Assembly (NCBI GenBank): GCA_002077065.1
Contig: NAJO01000067.1
Span: 1 to 64,000 of the forward strand
Reading direction: 5' to 3'
DNA: 64,000 nucleotides
Source of the DNA: Cryoendolithus antarcticus
Taxonomy: Eukaryota; Ascomycota; Dothideomycetes; Cladosporiales; Cladosporiaceae
Below the pieces are notes generated by a model. It searched no databases. It was not told the origin of the DNA and was given only the letters and a program-made list of their open reading frames with translations. Numbering within the stretch: position 1 is the first letter of the stretch; every line of letters starts with the position of its first letter. Both the position numbers and the translations under genes were made by a program. This document shows positions 9,261 through 21,300 of this stretch, one piece after another.

Positions 9261-10921
9261 CTAGTGCTGTGCATTGAGATATGTGTTAATGCCCAGGCAT
9301 GTCACCATGACGCACAAACCATAAACTGCGAGGGCCAGACTGAGCTTGCGCAGTAAATCTCTACGGTACTGTCGTCCTTTCGCTTTGGGGTTCCAAGCGT
9401 CCCGCCAACTGCCTGGTGCAGTAATCGGCGAACCTGCCTCATCCCCTGACTCTGACAATGAACCATCGTAGTCTTCATCGTCATCTTCTTTCATCAGCCG
9501 CTGGTGATGTGGGGAGTCTGGGCTGCTGATCTTGTAGTAGAATAGACCGGGCAGAATGAACGAGATCGAGGTACTACCAGTAGAGCCGACGTAGGCCAGC
9601 ACTTTGTCCAGGCTGCTGACCGTCATGGCGACGATGTACGACAGAATGATGATGCTCGTCGTGATGACGGCGAAGCGCAGCTCTGACATCTCCTCAGGCT
9701 TGGATCGGCTGGGTACTTTGCCAGATGACTGATTGAGCAACGAACTCCTGCTAGGACTACCAGATGCCGGGGTGAATTCCTGCGTTCGCTTTGAGGCCGG
9801 GCGCCACTTGCTGACAGCGTCGACGCTGGCGCGGCAAGGGTGAACCTGAAGAGGGTAGGAGAACATAACCAGGACGACAATAGCTGCGCGACCAACTGTA
9901 CTTGCGAGGTTCGGGATATACTGCGAGACGATGTTGCCGACAACGTTATCACCGAATGAGAGATAGCCTGTGATCGCAACAAGGACGTATATGCTGGCCG
10001 CAGTGCCGATGGAAGCCGTGACGACGCCTGTTGTGCGGACATGGCGGTTGTCCTTGATCTCGTTGAGAATGGAGAACATCTGGCAGTAGTCAGTGACTTG
10101 CTCATTCGATGGTTTTGGCCCATTGACTCACGTTCTGGTGGCATGTGTATGCGAAGACGATGACTGGGAATGATGCGAGGACTTCGATGACGCCTTTCGC
10201 GCGCACTACGTCGACATTGCCGCGCTCAGCGAGCGTGTCGCCTGCAGCAAAGTGGTAGACAACGAGTACCACCAGGTAAGCGATCGAGACCAGCGCGATG
10301 ACTGATGTGTATTTGAGGCTGTCGAGCCGTCGCAAGAATGATAGAGGGATGACGATGAGCCTGGTGTTGACGTCAGTATCCTTGCACATAGTCCATAGAC
10401 ATAGATGCTGCTCACATGAATGCCGTGACCCAGAAGTGGCGATCGACCAAGTAAGAAGCGTCGCCGGGGTCGCCAAACCCACGCACTACCCCCGGCATGA
10501 GGTCTCCAATGATGATCAGGTAGCTCACACCAACGCCAAAGCACTTGATCGATATTGCCGCGTCGAACAACACCGCCGCATTCGGGTATGTGATCTGACT
10601 GAGCGCGAAGAAGCTCGATGCTCCTCGGTCCAGGTAGCGTGCGCACTGTGTTTGCAGATAAAGTCCAAAGCCCGCCGTGAGCCCAGCCCAGAGTATGATG
10701 ATTGTCCCCAGCACTATGCCCATGTTCGACATGGCATGCGGCATCGCCAGCACTCCTGCCCCAACGATCGTGTTCAACAGGTTAATCACCGAGGACGCCC
10801 ATGATGCATTTCCTGCTACGCCGTTCTCCTTGCGATGTCGCCGTCGGCCATTCGAGGCAAGCGATGGTGAGCGAGAGTCGTATCCTGTTGCCTCGCCAGG
10901 GATGGCAGCGTATGAGGCCAT
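9261..10921 (-). CDS. Vacuolar amino acid transporter (AVT / AAAP family)
   Basis: Three exons: 10416-10921, 10132-10360 and 9261-10079, with introns of 55 bp (10361-10415, GTGAGC..CCAG, branch CTGAC) and 52 bp (10080-10131, GTGAGT..CCAG). The joined frame gives 517 aa. After a hydrophilic N-terminus comes the family signature NLLNTIVGAGVLAMPHAM (about 47-64), which opens the first of about 11 membrane helices; PVIVFAYTCHQN spans the second splice site. A long cytosolic loop rich in Ser and charged residues follows the eighth or ninth helix. AVT proteins move amino acids across the vacuolar membrane in exchange with or together with protons. Which AVT paralog this is cannot be fixed here. It is divergent with the RO10 gene. 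Confidence 0.88.
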
Positions 10922-11344
10922 TGTATTAGTCTGCGCCTATTGGCGATCCGAACCAGAAGTATCCTATCGCGAGGGCGGCATTGGTCGCGTGCACGTGGCG
11001 TGAGCGTTGACGGTTGTGCCGTCAGTTGAAAGAGAGGTGAGCGAGAGAGAAAAGGTGGTGATGTGTATTCGGGTCCAATCGTCGAATGGAATATGGCAGA
11101 GAGGGTCGAAGGCTATCGGGATTGCGATATGCAACTTCTAATCGCAAAGATGCCATCTCAACCACCAAGGGTTCGCGCCAAGGCCGAAGTTGTTGCACTC
11201 GGCGCGCTCGGCTTACCGAGCCGTGGACTGCCATCTCGCGTTGACTACGGGAGCCAGTCCACCTTTCCAACTCGCACGTGGGAAACGACAACGATGTCGG
11301 TAGCGCGATAAGTGCAGAGTGGAGCATGGTGCCATACTCCGATC
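10922..11344. promoter_or_regulatory. Shared divergent promoter region, AVT / RO10
   Basis: The 423 bp between two oppositely oriented start codons must hold both promoters. No specific element stands out. Confidence 0.5.
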
Positions 11345-11986
11345 ATGAACGCCAATAGTTCGGCCATGACTAATACGACCATGGCGGACCATCAGACGGT
11401 CCAAGATCTGCAAGCACGCCTCAAGCGTCTCACTTTCGCAATCCATGGAGATGGCAGCGCCAGAACTGGACTACCATCGCCGACACAAAACTATGGCTCC
11501 CACCCGGAAGCACAAATCAAGGACCTACAGAGGCAGCTCCAGTCCCTCGCATCGCGATCTGGAGCTGTGAACGAGGTCCTGCAGCTTCAAGCCACGCATC
11601 CTGAAGTCCTGTTTCCGCCCACGTCGAATGCTACCCTTCCACCTACAGCTCTAGCAGCGTTGGTCGTATCGCACGCTCGGCTCTACGAGAGTCTGTCGGC
11701 GCAACTAAACACTCTGCAATCATTCTCGGTCCCAGATGCAGCAGCTTTGACTGCGCTTTCTGCCTTGCAACCACGGGTCTCGAAAGCTTCAGACAGACAG
11801 CAGCAGCAAGCTCGAGAATTTGCTGAGTTGCGAGCCAGAAGTGCTGCTGTGGTGGAACAGTGGTACGTTGGTGGGGTGCTAGGCATGGGCGAGAAGTGGG
11901 CAGAGTGGGAAGAACGATTACGTGACGTTGAACTCACAGTGAGACGAATGGAAGGAGCTGCGAAGAGGGAGAGAGGGTTGGTGTGA
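11345..11986 (+). CDS. ro-10: Nuclear distribution protein RO10 / dynactin p24-like subunit
   Basis: A single exon encodes 213 aa from ATG 11345; an upstream in-frame GTG (11312) is not a likely start. The protein is almost wholly helical and coiled-coil: an N-terminal coil (HQTVQDLQARLKRLTF), a central helical bundle, and a C-terminal stretch with VVEQWYVGGVLGMGEKWAEW followed by a charged coil. This pattern and length fit the fungal RO10 family, the p24 shoulder subunit of dynactin needed for dynein-driven nuclear movement. The call comes from overall pattern and the GEKWAEWEERL segment; another small coiled-coil protein is possible. Confidence 0.65.
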   Translation: MNANSSAMTNTTMADHQTVQDLQARLKRLTFAIHGDGSARTGLPSPTQNYGSHPEAQIKDLQRQLQSLASRSGAVNEVLQLQATHPEVLFPPTSNATLPPTALAALVVSHARLYESLSAQLNTLQSFSVPDAAALTALSALQPRVSKASDRQQQQAREFAELRARSAAVVEQWYVGGVLGMGEKWAEWEERLRDVELTVRRMEGAAKRERGLV

Positions 11987-12451
11987 GCAGGCTGGCATCA
12001 CTAATGGACCAACGAACTGGCGTCATTGCCGACTACTCACGTCAATCCACGCCATTCATGCAGCAGTGGACGAGCAACATACAGCCACCGGCACTGCATC
12101 ATCTGGCACGCGCATTGCCCGAGGCGCCTCGCATGTCCGAAGATGACAATCTTACACGAGGCGCCGCTACTCAGTGCACCAAGCGGCTATGCCTCCATGC
12201 AGCAAGTTGACTGTCCTGTGAGCATCGAGCCACGTCCCCTACGTGGCCGAGATCTGTGTCGCTGGGCACGGGTTGCTCCTTACCTCGGTCTGACTGCAAC
12301 GTCAGTCGCTTGAACTACCATGAACGATCTACGGCAGTCGGCGGGTGAAGCACGTGCCTTGCTGCAGGGCTAGGCAGGACTTGCCGTGTGCGAGGAAAGA
12401 TAAGGGGAAGCAGTTGATAGCTGGCGCGACAGCCAAAGTAGGTTCACACGA
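11987..12451. other. Intergenic between convergent genes
   Basis: 3' flanks of RO10 and RIO1. The short ORFs here have no recognisable content. Confidence 0.5.
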
Positions 12452-14173
12452 CTACTTCTTCCCTCTGCTGCCTTGACTGATGAGCTTCTTCTTCATATGC
12501 TTGGGCAGCTTCGTCGTGCGCTTTTCCCGCTTCTCCTCCTTCACTAATAGCTTGTGTGCTTTCCGCTCCTCCTTGTCTTCGAATCGCTTGCCTCGCGGCT
12601 TGCCGTCTTCGCGCTCTACCCATATCAGCTCGCCATTCTCGTCAAGAGTTTCTTCATCGCTGCTGCCCCCATCATCATCGTCGGTCCCAGTGTCGCCTTC
12701 ACCCGGAGTCTCAGCATCCGCAGCTAGCTTCCTCGGCTGGTCGGTGCCGGGAGCCAGCAGGTTCTTGTACACAAGCGATTCACCCTTGCCTTCATGTATA
12801 GTCTCCGCATCGCGCTCGATGTCGTACACTTGCTGCAAGTTTTGAGGGATGTACTGCTGCCGGAAGACTTCATTGTCGACGTCCTTGCTATTGGTGCCGC
12901 TCTCCTCATCTTCGGCGTTGGCTGGGTCAGCAAGGAGGTCCTCCACCGTCTTAGTCATAGCCGTCAGATCCCGGCCACCGTGAGAAGAAGTGATAAAGTC
13001 AAACACTCTTCGTTCTGAAAGCGTGTTGACGCCCTTCCGCGCGAAGAAATCCGAGACATTCTTAATATCCATACGCAAGAACTCAAGTGATCGCGGGTGA
13101 TCGTGCTCCACACTCTGACTCACATCGATCATGTAAAGCTGCTTGCTATGGTACAGCAAGTTGTACTCACTCAGATCTGCATGCACGAGATGGCAGATCT
13201 GGTACATCATGCGCATGTAAGTGAGCAAAGTAATGTAGACCTCTCGCCATCGCTGCGCCACTAGCTCTGAGGTGTCCTCTTCGAACTGAACGTCTCGTAA
13301 TCTGGGGGCTGCGACACCTTTGCCCGATCCCAAGAAAGACATGACGAGCACATGAGCCTTGAGGTAAAGTGGCTCAGGACATGGGATGCCCGCAGCGTGA
13401 AGTCGCCGGAGGTTGCGATACTCTTTTTCAGCCCAGACCTTGACCTTGGCTCGGTTCGAAGACTTGTTGTAGCCCTGCTTGAAGCGGTGCTCACCAGACA
13501 CATACTTGTCTCGATCTTTGAAGACCAGAATACTTGTCTTGTAGACTTTGATGGCTCGATGGAGCGGCGCTGCAGTCTCGTCTGACTGAGAGACAGTCGT
13601 GCTATGATACACATTCGCCTCCTTGCCTGTCGAAATCACTCCGTTGATCTCGCTGACGATGTTGCGGTTGAGCATTTGCAGCAAGATCATCCGAGTACGC
13701 GGGTCTAGGACTTGCTCACTCGTCGCGCGATCGCTTTTCTCGGCACCGCCATGACCCTTGCCACCCAGTCCAGCTTCAGCGTTGGACAACTTTAGCTTGG
13801 CAGTATGGGCAGATAAGGATTTAATGTGATCGTCGACGGCCGCTCGGGTGTTGAGCTGTGGATTAGCTTTGGGTTTCTGCGACTCCGGCACTGTGTTGTC
13901 GTTGTTGCGTCGTTGCCGGTTGTAAGCTTTTGTGTAGTCGGAGGGATTCGATGCCTGGAGTTCAGTATCTGAGTAGCCATCGTCGGATGGTTCAAAGAGA
14001 TCGTCAACATCTTCGTCATGCTCTGCATCATCTTCCGCATTCGTCTCTTCGGGTCCATAATTGGTTCTATCTGCTGTGCTGGCTTGGACTGGCAGCGCAA
14101 CATAACCCTCGTTTTCGACGAAACGATGTGGCGGTTCATGCGCCGCAGCAGGATTGATGGCTGATGGGCTCAT
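12452..14173 (-). CDS. RIO1: RIO1 atypical serine/threonine kinase
   Basis: An uninterrupted 573-aa gene. After an acidic N-terminus comes the RIO kinase domain: ISTGKEANVYH (about residues 178-190) forms the flexible nucleotide-binding loop, AIKVYKTSILVFKDRDKY carries the conserved Lys, LVHADLSEYNLLYH (about 328-341) is the catalytic loop, and YMIDVSQSVEHDHP is the metal-binding segment (DxSQ replaces the usual DFG). The C-terminal third is acidic and then strongly basic, typical for RIO1. The kinase acts in late 40S ribosomal subunit maturation in the cytoplasm, releasing assembly factors from pre-40S particles. All key residues are present. The start codon lies 284 bp from the divergent mitochondrial gene. 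Confidence 0.96.
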   Translation of the reverse strand: MSPSAINPAAAHEPPHRFVENEGYVALPVQASTADRTNYGPEETNAEDDAEHDEDVDDLFEPSDDGYSDTELQASNPSDYTKAYNRQRRNNDNTVPESQKPKANPQLNTRAAVDDHIKSLSAHTAKLKLSNAEAGLGGKGHGGAEKSDRATSEQVLDPRTRMILLQMLNRNIVSEINGVISTGKEANVYHSTTVSQSDETAAPLHRAIKVYKTSILVFKDRDKYVSGEHRFKQGYNKSSNRAKVKVWAEKEYRNLRRLHAAGIPCPEPLYLKAHVLVMSFLGSGKGVAAPRLRDVQFEEDTSELVAQRWREVYITLLTYMRMMYQICHLVHADLSEYNLLYHSKQLYMIDVSQSVEHDHPRSLEFLRMDIKNVSDFFARKGVNTLSERRVFDFITSSHGGRDLTAMTKTVEDLLADPANAEDEESGTNSKDVDNEVFRQQYIPQNLQQVYDIERDAETIHEGKGESLVYKNLLAPGTDQPRKLAADAETPGEGDTGTDDDDGGSSDEETLDENGELIWVEREDGKPRGKRFEDKEERKAHKLLVKEEKREKRTTKLPKHMKKKLISQGSRGKK

Positions 14174-14457
14174 GTTGCCGATGGAACTGCGTCACCGTTT
14201 GCGACTCGCAGTGACAGACGCAGTTATTTCCTTAGAGATCTACGAGCGGCTGCGCAGTTATGAGGCGCTTTCGACAATAGTCACTAATTCATGCCAAGCG
14301 TAGGTTGTCGAAAGTTCGCCATTCAAGGTTCAGGGTGGATTTAAAGTAGCGGCTGTGGCGCCTCTCCACACGTGGGATGACCTCCAATCTCTATGACAGG
14401 ATGGTAGTGACAGATTTTACTCGCATAAGTCCTGCCTCGAGATAGCGAGTGACGTTG

Positions 14458-16029
14458 ATGTCGGTCAGGCGCAGCAGTATCGTCTGCCTCGCTTGCCAGC
14501 ATTACCGAAGTCTCGCTTCTCGGAGAATGAGACACCGTCCTGCGGTAATATGGCCCACCCCAAGACCGGCCACGTCAAGCCGATCGTTCGCGAGCAATGC
14601 TCTTGTCGGGGAAACGCAAAGAGAGGCTGGTGGTCTTGAGATTGTTGCATCTCTCAGATCCACGATCCAGCAATGGAGCCCCAGCAGCAACATCGACGAC
14701 CTGCGAGCGGCGGTGCTCAGTCTAGACACCCTGATCAAGTCGAGGGACCGTCGAAACGAAGTACTGCGGAAGCTTTCGAATCCAGTGCCGCGTGTCCTCA
14801 CCGGACGCATTCAAAACGAGAATGTCGTCCTTCCTACCCTGCTCCGCCTGCCTGAGGCTGATGGAGCACCGATTGCTCACTCAGCATTCAGACAAAAGAT
14901 GAGGGATGCAACGGGATACAAGGAAGTCAGGCTTGTCTTGCGTGCGCAACTGCTTCGATGCGAGTGGCCACGGGACATATTACGTATCGTGGCCGTCGCA
15001 ATGCTCCATCGGAAGACTGCTGAGCAGCTGTGCTTGCTTCACGAACCCATCATGCGTGCGCTATACAGATGCCGCAACAATGTCACAGACAAAGATGTAC
15101 TCTCGGCGATCACTGTTATTGTCACGCGCTTCAATGTTGCTGGCCTACGACCGCATGATATGTTGATACATATGGGCTTTAAGTTTGCAGCTAGAGCGAG
15201 GAGTCTGCGTGGTATGAAGCGTTTCCTCAAGCTGCAGCGCGAACGCGACAATGGCATGTCGCGCAATCAATTCAGGAGTGTCATCGCAAAGTTCAGTATA
15301 GGTCATCGCGGGTTGGGCGAGATCCGCAACGGCCGCTGGCGACGGTCTGAGCTCTTGCAAGTATTGGTCGGCTTCGACGACGATGCAGGTCTGCCGATGG
15401 AGGAGCAGTACCATCTTGGCAGCTTTCTACATCGACAAGACTGGCAGTACCTACATGGCTGGGTTGCTGTGCTAGCTCGCTGCAAAGCCAGCGATGCGAT
15501 CTGGGAGGAGTGGCAGCAGTGGAAGATCTGCGATGCCAGGCAGAGACCGAAGACATTGCAAAGTCATGCACGGATGAACACTCGCATTCGCGGAGACTAC
15601 TGGTTCATCGAGCAGATGGCCTACTCTGGGGATATCAAGCGAGCCTGGCAGCTGCTGGGAGAGTCAGATGTACCGTTTGAACGACTCAAGTCTCGGGTCA
15701 CGCATCGTCTGCTGGATCATCTGGAGTATTGTACGGTGTGGAGTGATGCCATCGCTGCTGCGATGCTACGGAAGTACGATTACGAGCTTGGCATAATCGA
15801 GAAAGCCCTCGGCGTCACCTGGGAAGCTCTTGGAGAGGATGGTGATGGCAGGCACGTTCTGTTCCGCGACCAGGAGGAAGCCCTGGAGGAGTTGAGCGCG
15901 GAGAGTTGGACGCCGAGTGAAAACTTCGGCTTCCCTCATGCCGACAGTGCGCCTCTTTCGACTGAGCAGGAGCAGTTGCTGCACGATGCAGCGGAGGGCG
16001 AATTAGTCGAACGTACTCATCCAGACTAA
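14458..16029 (+). CDS. Predicted mitochondrial protein of unknown function, 523 aa
   Basis: A single exon from ATG 14458. The first 50 residues are rich in Arg and Ser and lack acidic residues (for example MSVRRSSIVCLACQHYRSLA), which is typical of a mitochondrial presequence. The rest is helical, with repeated Arg/Trp/Leu-rich segments that could be degenerate PPR-like or other helical repeats, and ends in an acidic tail. I recognise no catalytic motif. Mitochondrial RNA-processing or respiratory assembly factors in fungi often look like this, but that is inference only. It shares a 284-bp divergent promoter region with RIO1. Confidence 0.75.
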   Translation: MSVRRSSIVCLACQHYRSLASRRMRHRPAVIWPTPRPATSSRSFASNALVGETQREAGGLEIVASLRSTIQQWSPSSNIDDLRAAVLSLDTLIKSRDRRNEVLRKLSNPVPRVLTGRIQNENVVLPTLLRLPEADGAPIAHSAFRQKMRDATGYKEVRLVLRAQLLRCEWPRDILRIVAVAMLHRKTAEQLCLLHEPIMRALYRCRNNVTDKDVLSAITVIVTRFNVAGLRPHDMLIHMGFKFAARARSLRGMKRFLKLQRERDNGMSRNQFRSVIAKFSIGHRGLGEIRNGRWRRSELLQVLVGFDDDAGLPMEEQYHLGSFLHRQDWQYLHGWVAVLARCKASDAIWEEWQQWKICDARQRPKTLQSHARMNTRIRGDYWFIEQMAYSGDIKRAWQLLGESDVPFERLKSRVTHRLLDHLEYCTVWSDAIAAAMLRKYDYELGIIEKALGVTWEALGEDGDGRHVLFRDQEEALEELSAESWTPSENFGFPHADSAPLSTEQEQLLHDAAEGELVERTHPD

Positions 16030-16272
16030 AACTGCAGCTTACCATGGGTTCCCCAAAGTGTTTTCCTGATGAGCTCTAGGAGTGTATGCAGGCAGTAGCG
16101 CACTCGAGGTGCATACTGCGTCGCTCCTTCCTCAGTATTCTCGACGGCGCTCGAATGGCCAAGAAGATGTCCCAGACGAACCGCAGGCGTGAATCTCTTC
16201 ATCACTTCACACCAATTACACACCAAGATACGGAACTTGGTGAGATTTCATCGAGCGCTCATCGTCATCGCT

Positions 16273-17720
16273 ATGGAGCCCCCCGATCAGGATCCCGCCA
16301 TCGCCTTCGAGGTAGATGACATGACACGCAATGCAGTCCATGCACTCCTCATCCAAAATCACAACATCTTCAAGAGATGCACCACCGAGGAACGCAACCT
16401 TACAGGCTTGTACCATCTCACCCCCGCCACTCACCTGGTGCAGACTTTCCCGAAGACATTCGACTATGAGAGCATCACCAAGGACAAGGCGGCCATGTCT
16501 GTGGCAGACAACAAGGCGCACTGGGCGGCTTTAAAGGGTCTGGGTCGCGGAACAGGTCGCCTCGCTGCGCTACCTTGCCACGTAAGGGCTCCTAGGTAGA
16601 GCATGCGGACGGTAAAACAAGGGACATGGACGGACGGCTGGCTTTGCACGAAGCGGCGATGTACTTCGTCGGCACGATCCCCGAAATCCGGATCAACATC
16701 TCAGACTTTACAGGACCCTAATTGGCAGGTCTGACATCACAGGATGTCGCAGCGGCTTTTAGCCGCATTAAGCTCAAGCTTGCGCAGCTTATGGGCAGGG
16801 GAAACTCGCCAGAGAAAGCTGCGTCCCTGTATTCCGACCACGGTGACCAGCGTGTCGAGCTCCGCTAGGACGGCCACCTCAACTTGATGACACTTCACCA
16901 GCACGCCAGACTCAGTCCGGACACCAATCCAGATTTCCAGTGCGACCTGAGTAAAAGGGACTGGCAGTCTGAAACGACCGTCCATGATCCGCTTGGTCTA
17001 CAAACCATCGTCGATCCTTCGCGCGCAGAGAGAGTCACCTTCCCGGGGCACTTGCCGAGTATTCAAGACTGGAGAGGTACGTACTATGCGGATAAGCCAA
17101 GACCAGAGTAAATGGACCGTACCGACTTCTCCCTCATCGCCCTCCTCAATCGAGCTGGAGCGCCGTCGGACAAGCGTGTCGTTATAGGCATAGTGCGTCC
17201 TTGGGAGGATGACCGCGACCGGGTTAACGTGCGATGGTGCGCGTGTCCGCAGCTCATGGTCACTGCGGGTTGGGATCCCGATGAGGCCGTTGTGAAGTTT
17301 CTGGTGCGAAACGTCGATCCGAATCTGCACCTCACAGACGACGCTGGATCACAGTCACCAGATGCTACTGTCGATTGGCGCGAGCTGCGACGACGCGGGA
17401 TGACCTTCCTCGGCCGCTTCGACGGTGCCACAGAAGACGAGAGACGTGACTTTGCATACGCCCTGCATAGGTCTAAGGGTCGTACCCTCGATAAGCTACA
17501 GCTTCCACTCCGATCTGGGTCCCAAAGCAACCAGAATCCGGAAACGTGGGGCGGCTGGGGGAGGGATGGGTGGGGGAGGGATAATTATGACAGCCACGCT
17601 GTGACGACGGCCAGGCTTGCCGACGAGGCAAATGGCGCCTACAATCGACAAGAAGCGCTTCTAGCCGCTGAAGATCCTTCCGAGGGAGTTCAGCCTGCGT
17701 CCCACGTCTACACCTTGTAG
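16273..17720 (+). pseudogene. Decayed gene, frames broken by TAG/TAA stops
   Basis: An open segment starts at ATG 16273 (MEPPDQDPAIAFEVDDMTRN) and ends at a TAG near 16599. From about 16596 a different frame continues to 17720, interrupted by TAA at about 16719, TAG at about 16866 and TAA at 17109-17111; the last stretch, 17112-17720, is open for 202 codons. The uninterrupted segments read like protein (for example LALHEAAMYFVGTIPEIRIN and WDPDEAVVKFLVRNVD). The stops could all be former CAA or CAG codons. I do not recognise the family. Either it is a pseudogene, or 17112-17720 is a small separate gene whose product ends in a Gly/Trp-rich part and a polar tail. Confidence 0.45.
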
Positions 17721-18323
17721 GCAAGTAGCAGGGACATATCAAACATCGCCGCCTAAAGTAAGCGGGCACAACGTAAGTCTATCTTCCTCCCAGACTTAGC
17801 AGCGCTCTGATGAACCACAATGCTCATCACCGGCGCAACCTGCGGTTCGTCCAGCACTGCTGCTCCAAGCCCAAGTCGCACCGGGAGCGACACTCACACC
17901 ATCTCATTGAGGTAGTGGACGAAGACTACAAAGAGAGCACTGAGCAACGACTGTCGCTGCGCCTTCACGATCATGGACTTTCGGAGGACCTTGCTGACTT
18001 CCACTCGCAGATAGCCAACGAATGATCAGGATGTACTCCATCTTGCAGGACAGCAAAGCGACGAGAGGGCTACATTGAGGGCGATGGAGCAGAGGATAGC
18101 GGTCAAAGACTCGCAGCAGGAAGGGGCGCACGACTATGGTCTACGGTAGTCATACACGCGCGGTCATCGAGCTATAGACACTTCACTGCTTCCAGCCAGT
18201 CGAGAGTAGCGCACTAAAGCAAACCTGTCCAAACTCCATTTCCACTCTTCATCATCCACCCACCTCGGATATGTCCAGCATCCCTTCTCCGTCGACTCCA
18301 TCCCCTAACCCCTCCCCTCAACC
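17721..18323. other. Intergenic, no gene seen
   Basis: The small ORF at 17810-18025 (71 aa, His/Arg-rich) has no supporting features. The last 100 bases are the pyrimidine-rich 3' flank of SMC3. Confidence 0.5.
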
Positions 18324-21300
18324 TCACTTCCCCGCCCCACCAACCTGCCCCTCAACAAAGTCCAACGCATCCTCAACCCCCACGACACTAATATTGCTCG
18401 CCTTCCTCTGCTGACTAACCCCATAGCACCTATCCGCAACCCTCAACATCTCCGGCCGAAACGTAGTACAAATAAACTGCCCTCCAGCCGCACTCTCCTG
18501 AATAAGCCCCGCGACAGCAGTGCGGTATTGGGCGTCGAGATTCGCATCAACCTCGTCGAAGAGGTAGAAAGGCGCTGGGTCTGAGGCTTGGATGGCGAAG
18601 ATGAGAGTGAGAGCGCAGAGCGATTTCTGACCACCGGAGAGTTGCTGGATACGCTGCTGTTCGTCGTGCTTGCTGTTGAAGGAGACGGAGACGCCGACGC
18701 CGGTGTAATTCTCTACTGTGCCAGTAGTCTCCTCTTCATCGCTTTCGTTGCCGTTGCCATTCGCAGCAGCGCGATCGGAGCGACGCTGAATGATCAGTCG
18801 GCCTTTGCCGGCAGGCACGAGACGTTCGAAGATTCGCGCGAACTCCTTGGAGACTTGGCGGAAGGTACGCTCGATGGCTTCGTCTTTGCGGGTATCCAGA
18901 ATGTCGATGAGAGTCCTGATCGAGCCGTCGGAGCTATCGAGCTCTGTGCGGCGTTCTTCGAGGACTTCGCGCTGGCGCTCGAATTGTGCGAACTGCTCGA
19001 AGGCTTTCTTGTTCACGTGGCCGTACTTCTTCAATGCCTCTTTGACTTTATGCAGTCGTGTGGTGGCGGTGTGGGAGGACATGTTAGTATATGTGGCAGC
19101 GAACGCCGCCTCTGGCAGGGCTCCGAGAGAGCGAATCGAGGATGTCACGTCCGTGAGGCGCTCTTGCACGGCTCCGCGCTTGTGGGCAGCTTTCTGCATT
19201 GTTCTCTGGTAGTTCTGAATCGACCGCTGGAGCTCTTCGACTTGTTGCTGCTTCTCTGCGCGGGAAGTCTCGGAGACCGTGAGCTGCCGTTGTGCTGCTT
19301 CGATGGCGGTTTCATTCTCAGAGTGCTTCGTGTTGACGTTGGAGAGCGACTTGGTCAAGCGTTTGAGGTCCGTCTTTCGTTCGTTGATTTGCGCAGCGTT
19401 GCCAGTACCCTCGCTCGAATCGCCCGCATCCGCATCCTGGTCTTGAAGCTGGTCAAGGCGAAGGCGCAGATTCTCTCGCAGCTCAAGCTCGATTGTTGTT
19501 TTCCTGGCTTCGAGATCGGAACGCTGAGAACTGAGATCTGCCACCTGCTCGCGTAGCGTTGGGAGCTGACTGCTCGCTTGCTCCAATTGCTGCTCTTCGG
19601 CATTCGACAGCGCCTTCTGGAATGCGCTGTCAAGCTCGTTCTGATAGTCAGTCAATTGCTGGCTCTGATCGCGCTCATGATTCTGCACATTGACCCGCTG
19701 CCGTTGCTTGCTCGCCACCTCGTCCTTACGCACACCAAGCTCTTGCTCCTTCCTCCTCAATTCATCTCGTAGCGGTCCATACCCGCCCTCGATTTGCTGT
19801 CGACGCTGCTCGATGTGCTGGAGATCGCTCATTGCCTTGGTGACCTGCTGATCCAAGGCCTCGCGCTCTTGCTGTAACGCAGACTTCTGCGATGCGTGGC
19901 TGTCGAACTCCTCCTGCGCAGCAGCAGTCCGCTTGATGGCTACCAGTCGCGAGTTGCGCACATCATGATATCCACCAGTGAGGGCGCCCTTCTTGTCTGA
20001 ACGATCGCCGTCTGGAGTAATGGCACTGACACCGTGAGAACGGGCATACTGGGAGGCGACTTGCAGCGTCGGGCAGACAATAGTCTTGCCAAACACCTGC
20101 TGGAAAGCCTTGTCGTAGATTGCGTCGTATCGCAGCTTCGACAACAGCGGCACTGCATCGCTTGCCTTTGGGATGTTGGCAGGCCGCGGCTTGAGTCGAT
20201 TAAGTGGCATGAACGTACATCGACCGCCTCTCTCTCGTTGCAGTATGTCCACAATACGAGTAGCGATGTCGTCGCTGTCGACCACGAAGTGGAAAAGCGA
20301 GGTGCCGGCGGTAATCTCGATAGCAGTCTTGTACTTGTCCGGGAACTCGAAAAGTTCGCCGAGACAGCCATGTGTGCCCTGGATGTTATGTTGTCGGATG
20401 ATGCGTCGTACTGATGCAAGACCGCGAGCTGCACTTTGGTCCATCATCTGAGCGAGGAAACGCTCCGACTTGTCAAGCTCTTGCTGGGCGTGTGTGAGCA
20501 CGCTGTCAAGTCTTGCCTCTTCCCGCCAGACTTCCTTGCGTCGATCGCTAAGGCGCTCCTTCTCGTCTTTTGCAGTCTGGAGTCCGGTCGAGACTGCCTC
20601 CTGATCGCCACCACGGTTCTGCAGGCGGTCACGCAATACTGTGATGTCTTGTTCGAGCTGCGCGATCTGACCCTCCATCTCCTCGAGGTCGTCACCGATC
20701 TGCATGCTGACTGCTTTGCGTGTTGCGAGCTGTACATTCATCTCGTTGATCTGGCGTGTCAGGTCGGCATCTCGCTCCTTCTTGTTGCGGTAGCGCTGAT
20801 TACGACCCTGCTTCGCGTATAGTCTTGCACGTAGAGCTTCAGCATCGTGCATCTGCTGCTTCGCAGCCTGCTCTGCCGCGCTGGCAGCTTCGTACTGTGG
20901 AAGGAGACCTGCGAGCTCGGTCTCATGCGCTGCGATCTGCTGCTGGACCTGACGCAACTCTTGCGCTGCTTGTGTACGAGCCTGCTGAGCTGCGTTCTGA
21001 CCATCCGTCATAGCTTGAACGTCGTACTCGGCAGCAGCCTTGTCCTTCGCAGTGTCACGGCGGTCCTCCTCCAGCTGCAGCTTCTCCTCAGTCAAGGCCT
21101 TCAACTGCTGCTGCAAATCGGCAATTTCAGTTTCGACAGCCTCCAGCTCCCGTTCGCGCTCGGCCAGCACCTCCCGATTCTCGTCACTCGTCACCAGACC
21201 TCGGTCGCGATCCTGCCCCAGTGTGCTGAGTGCATCCTCAAGTGCCTCCTGTTCCTTCTTGTGGATCGTATACTCGAGACACCGTCGTTCTCGATCCTTC

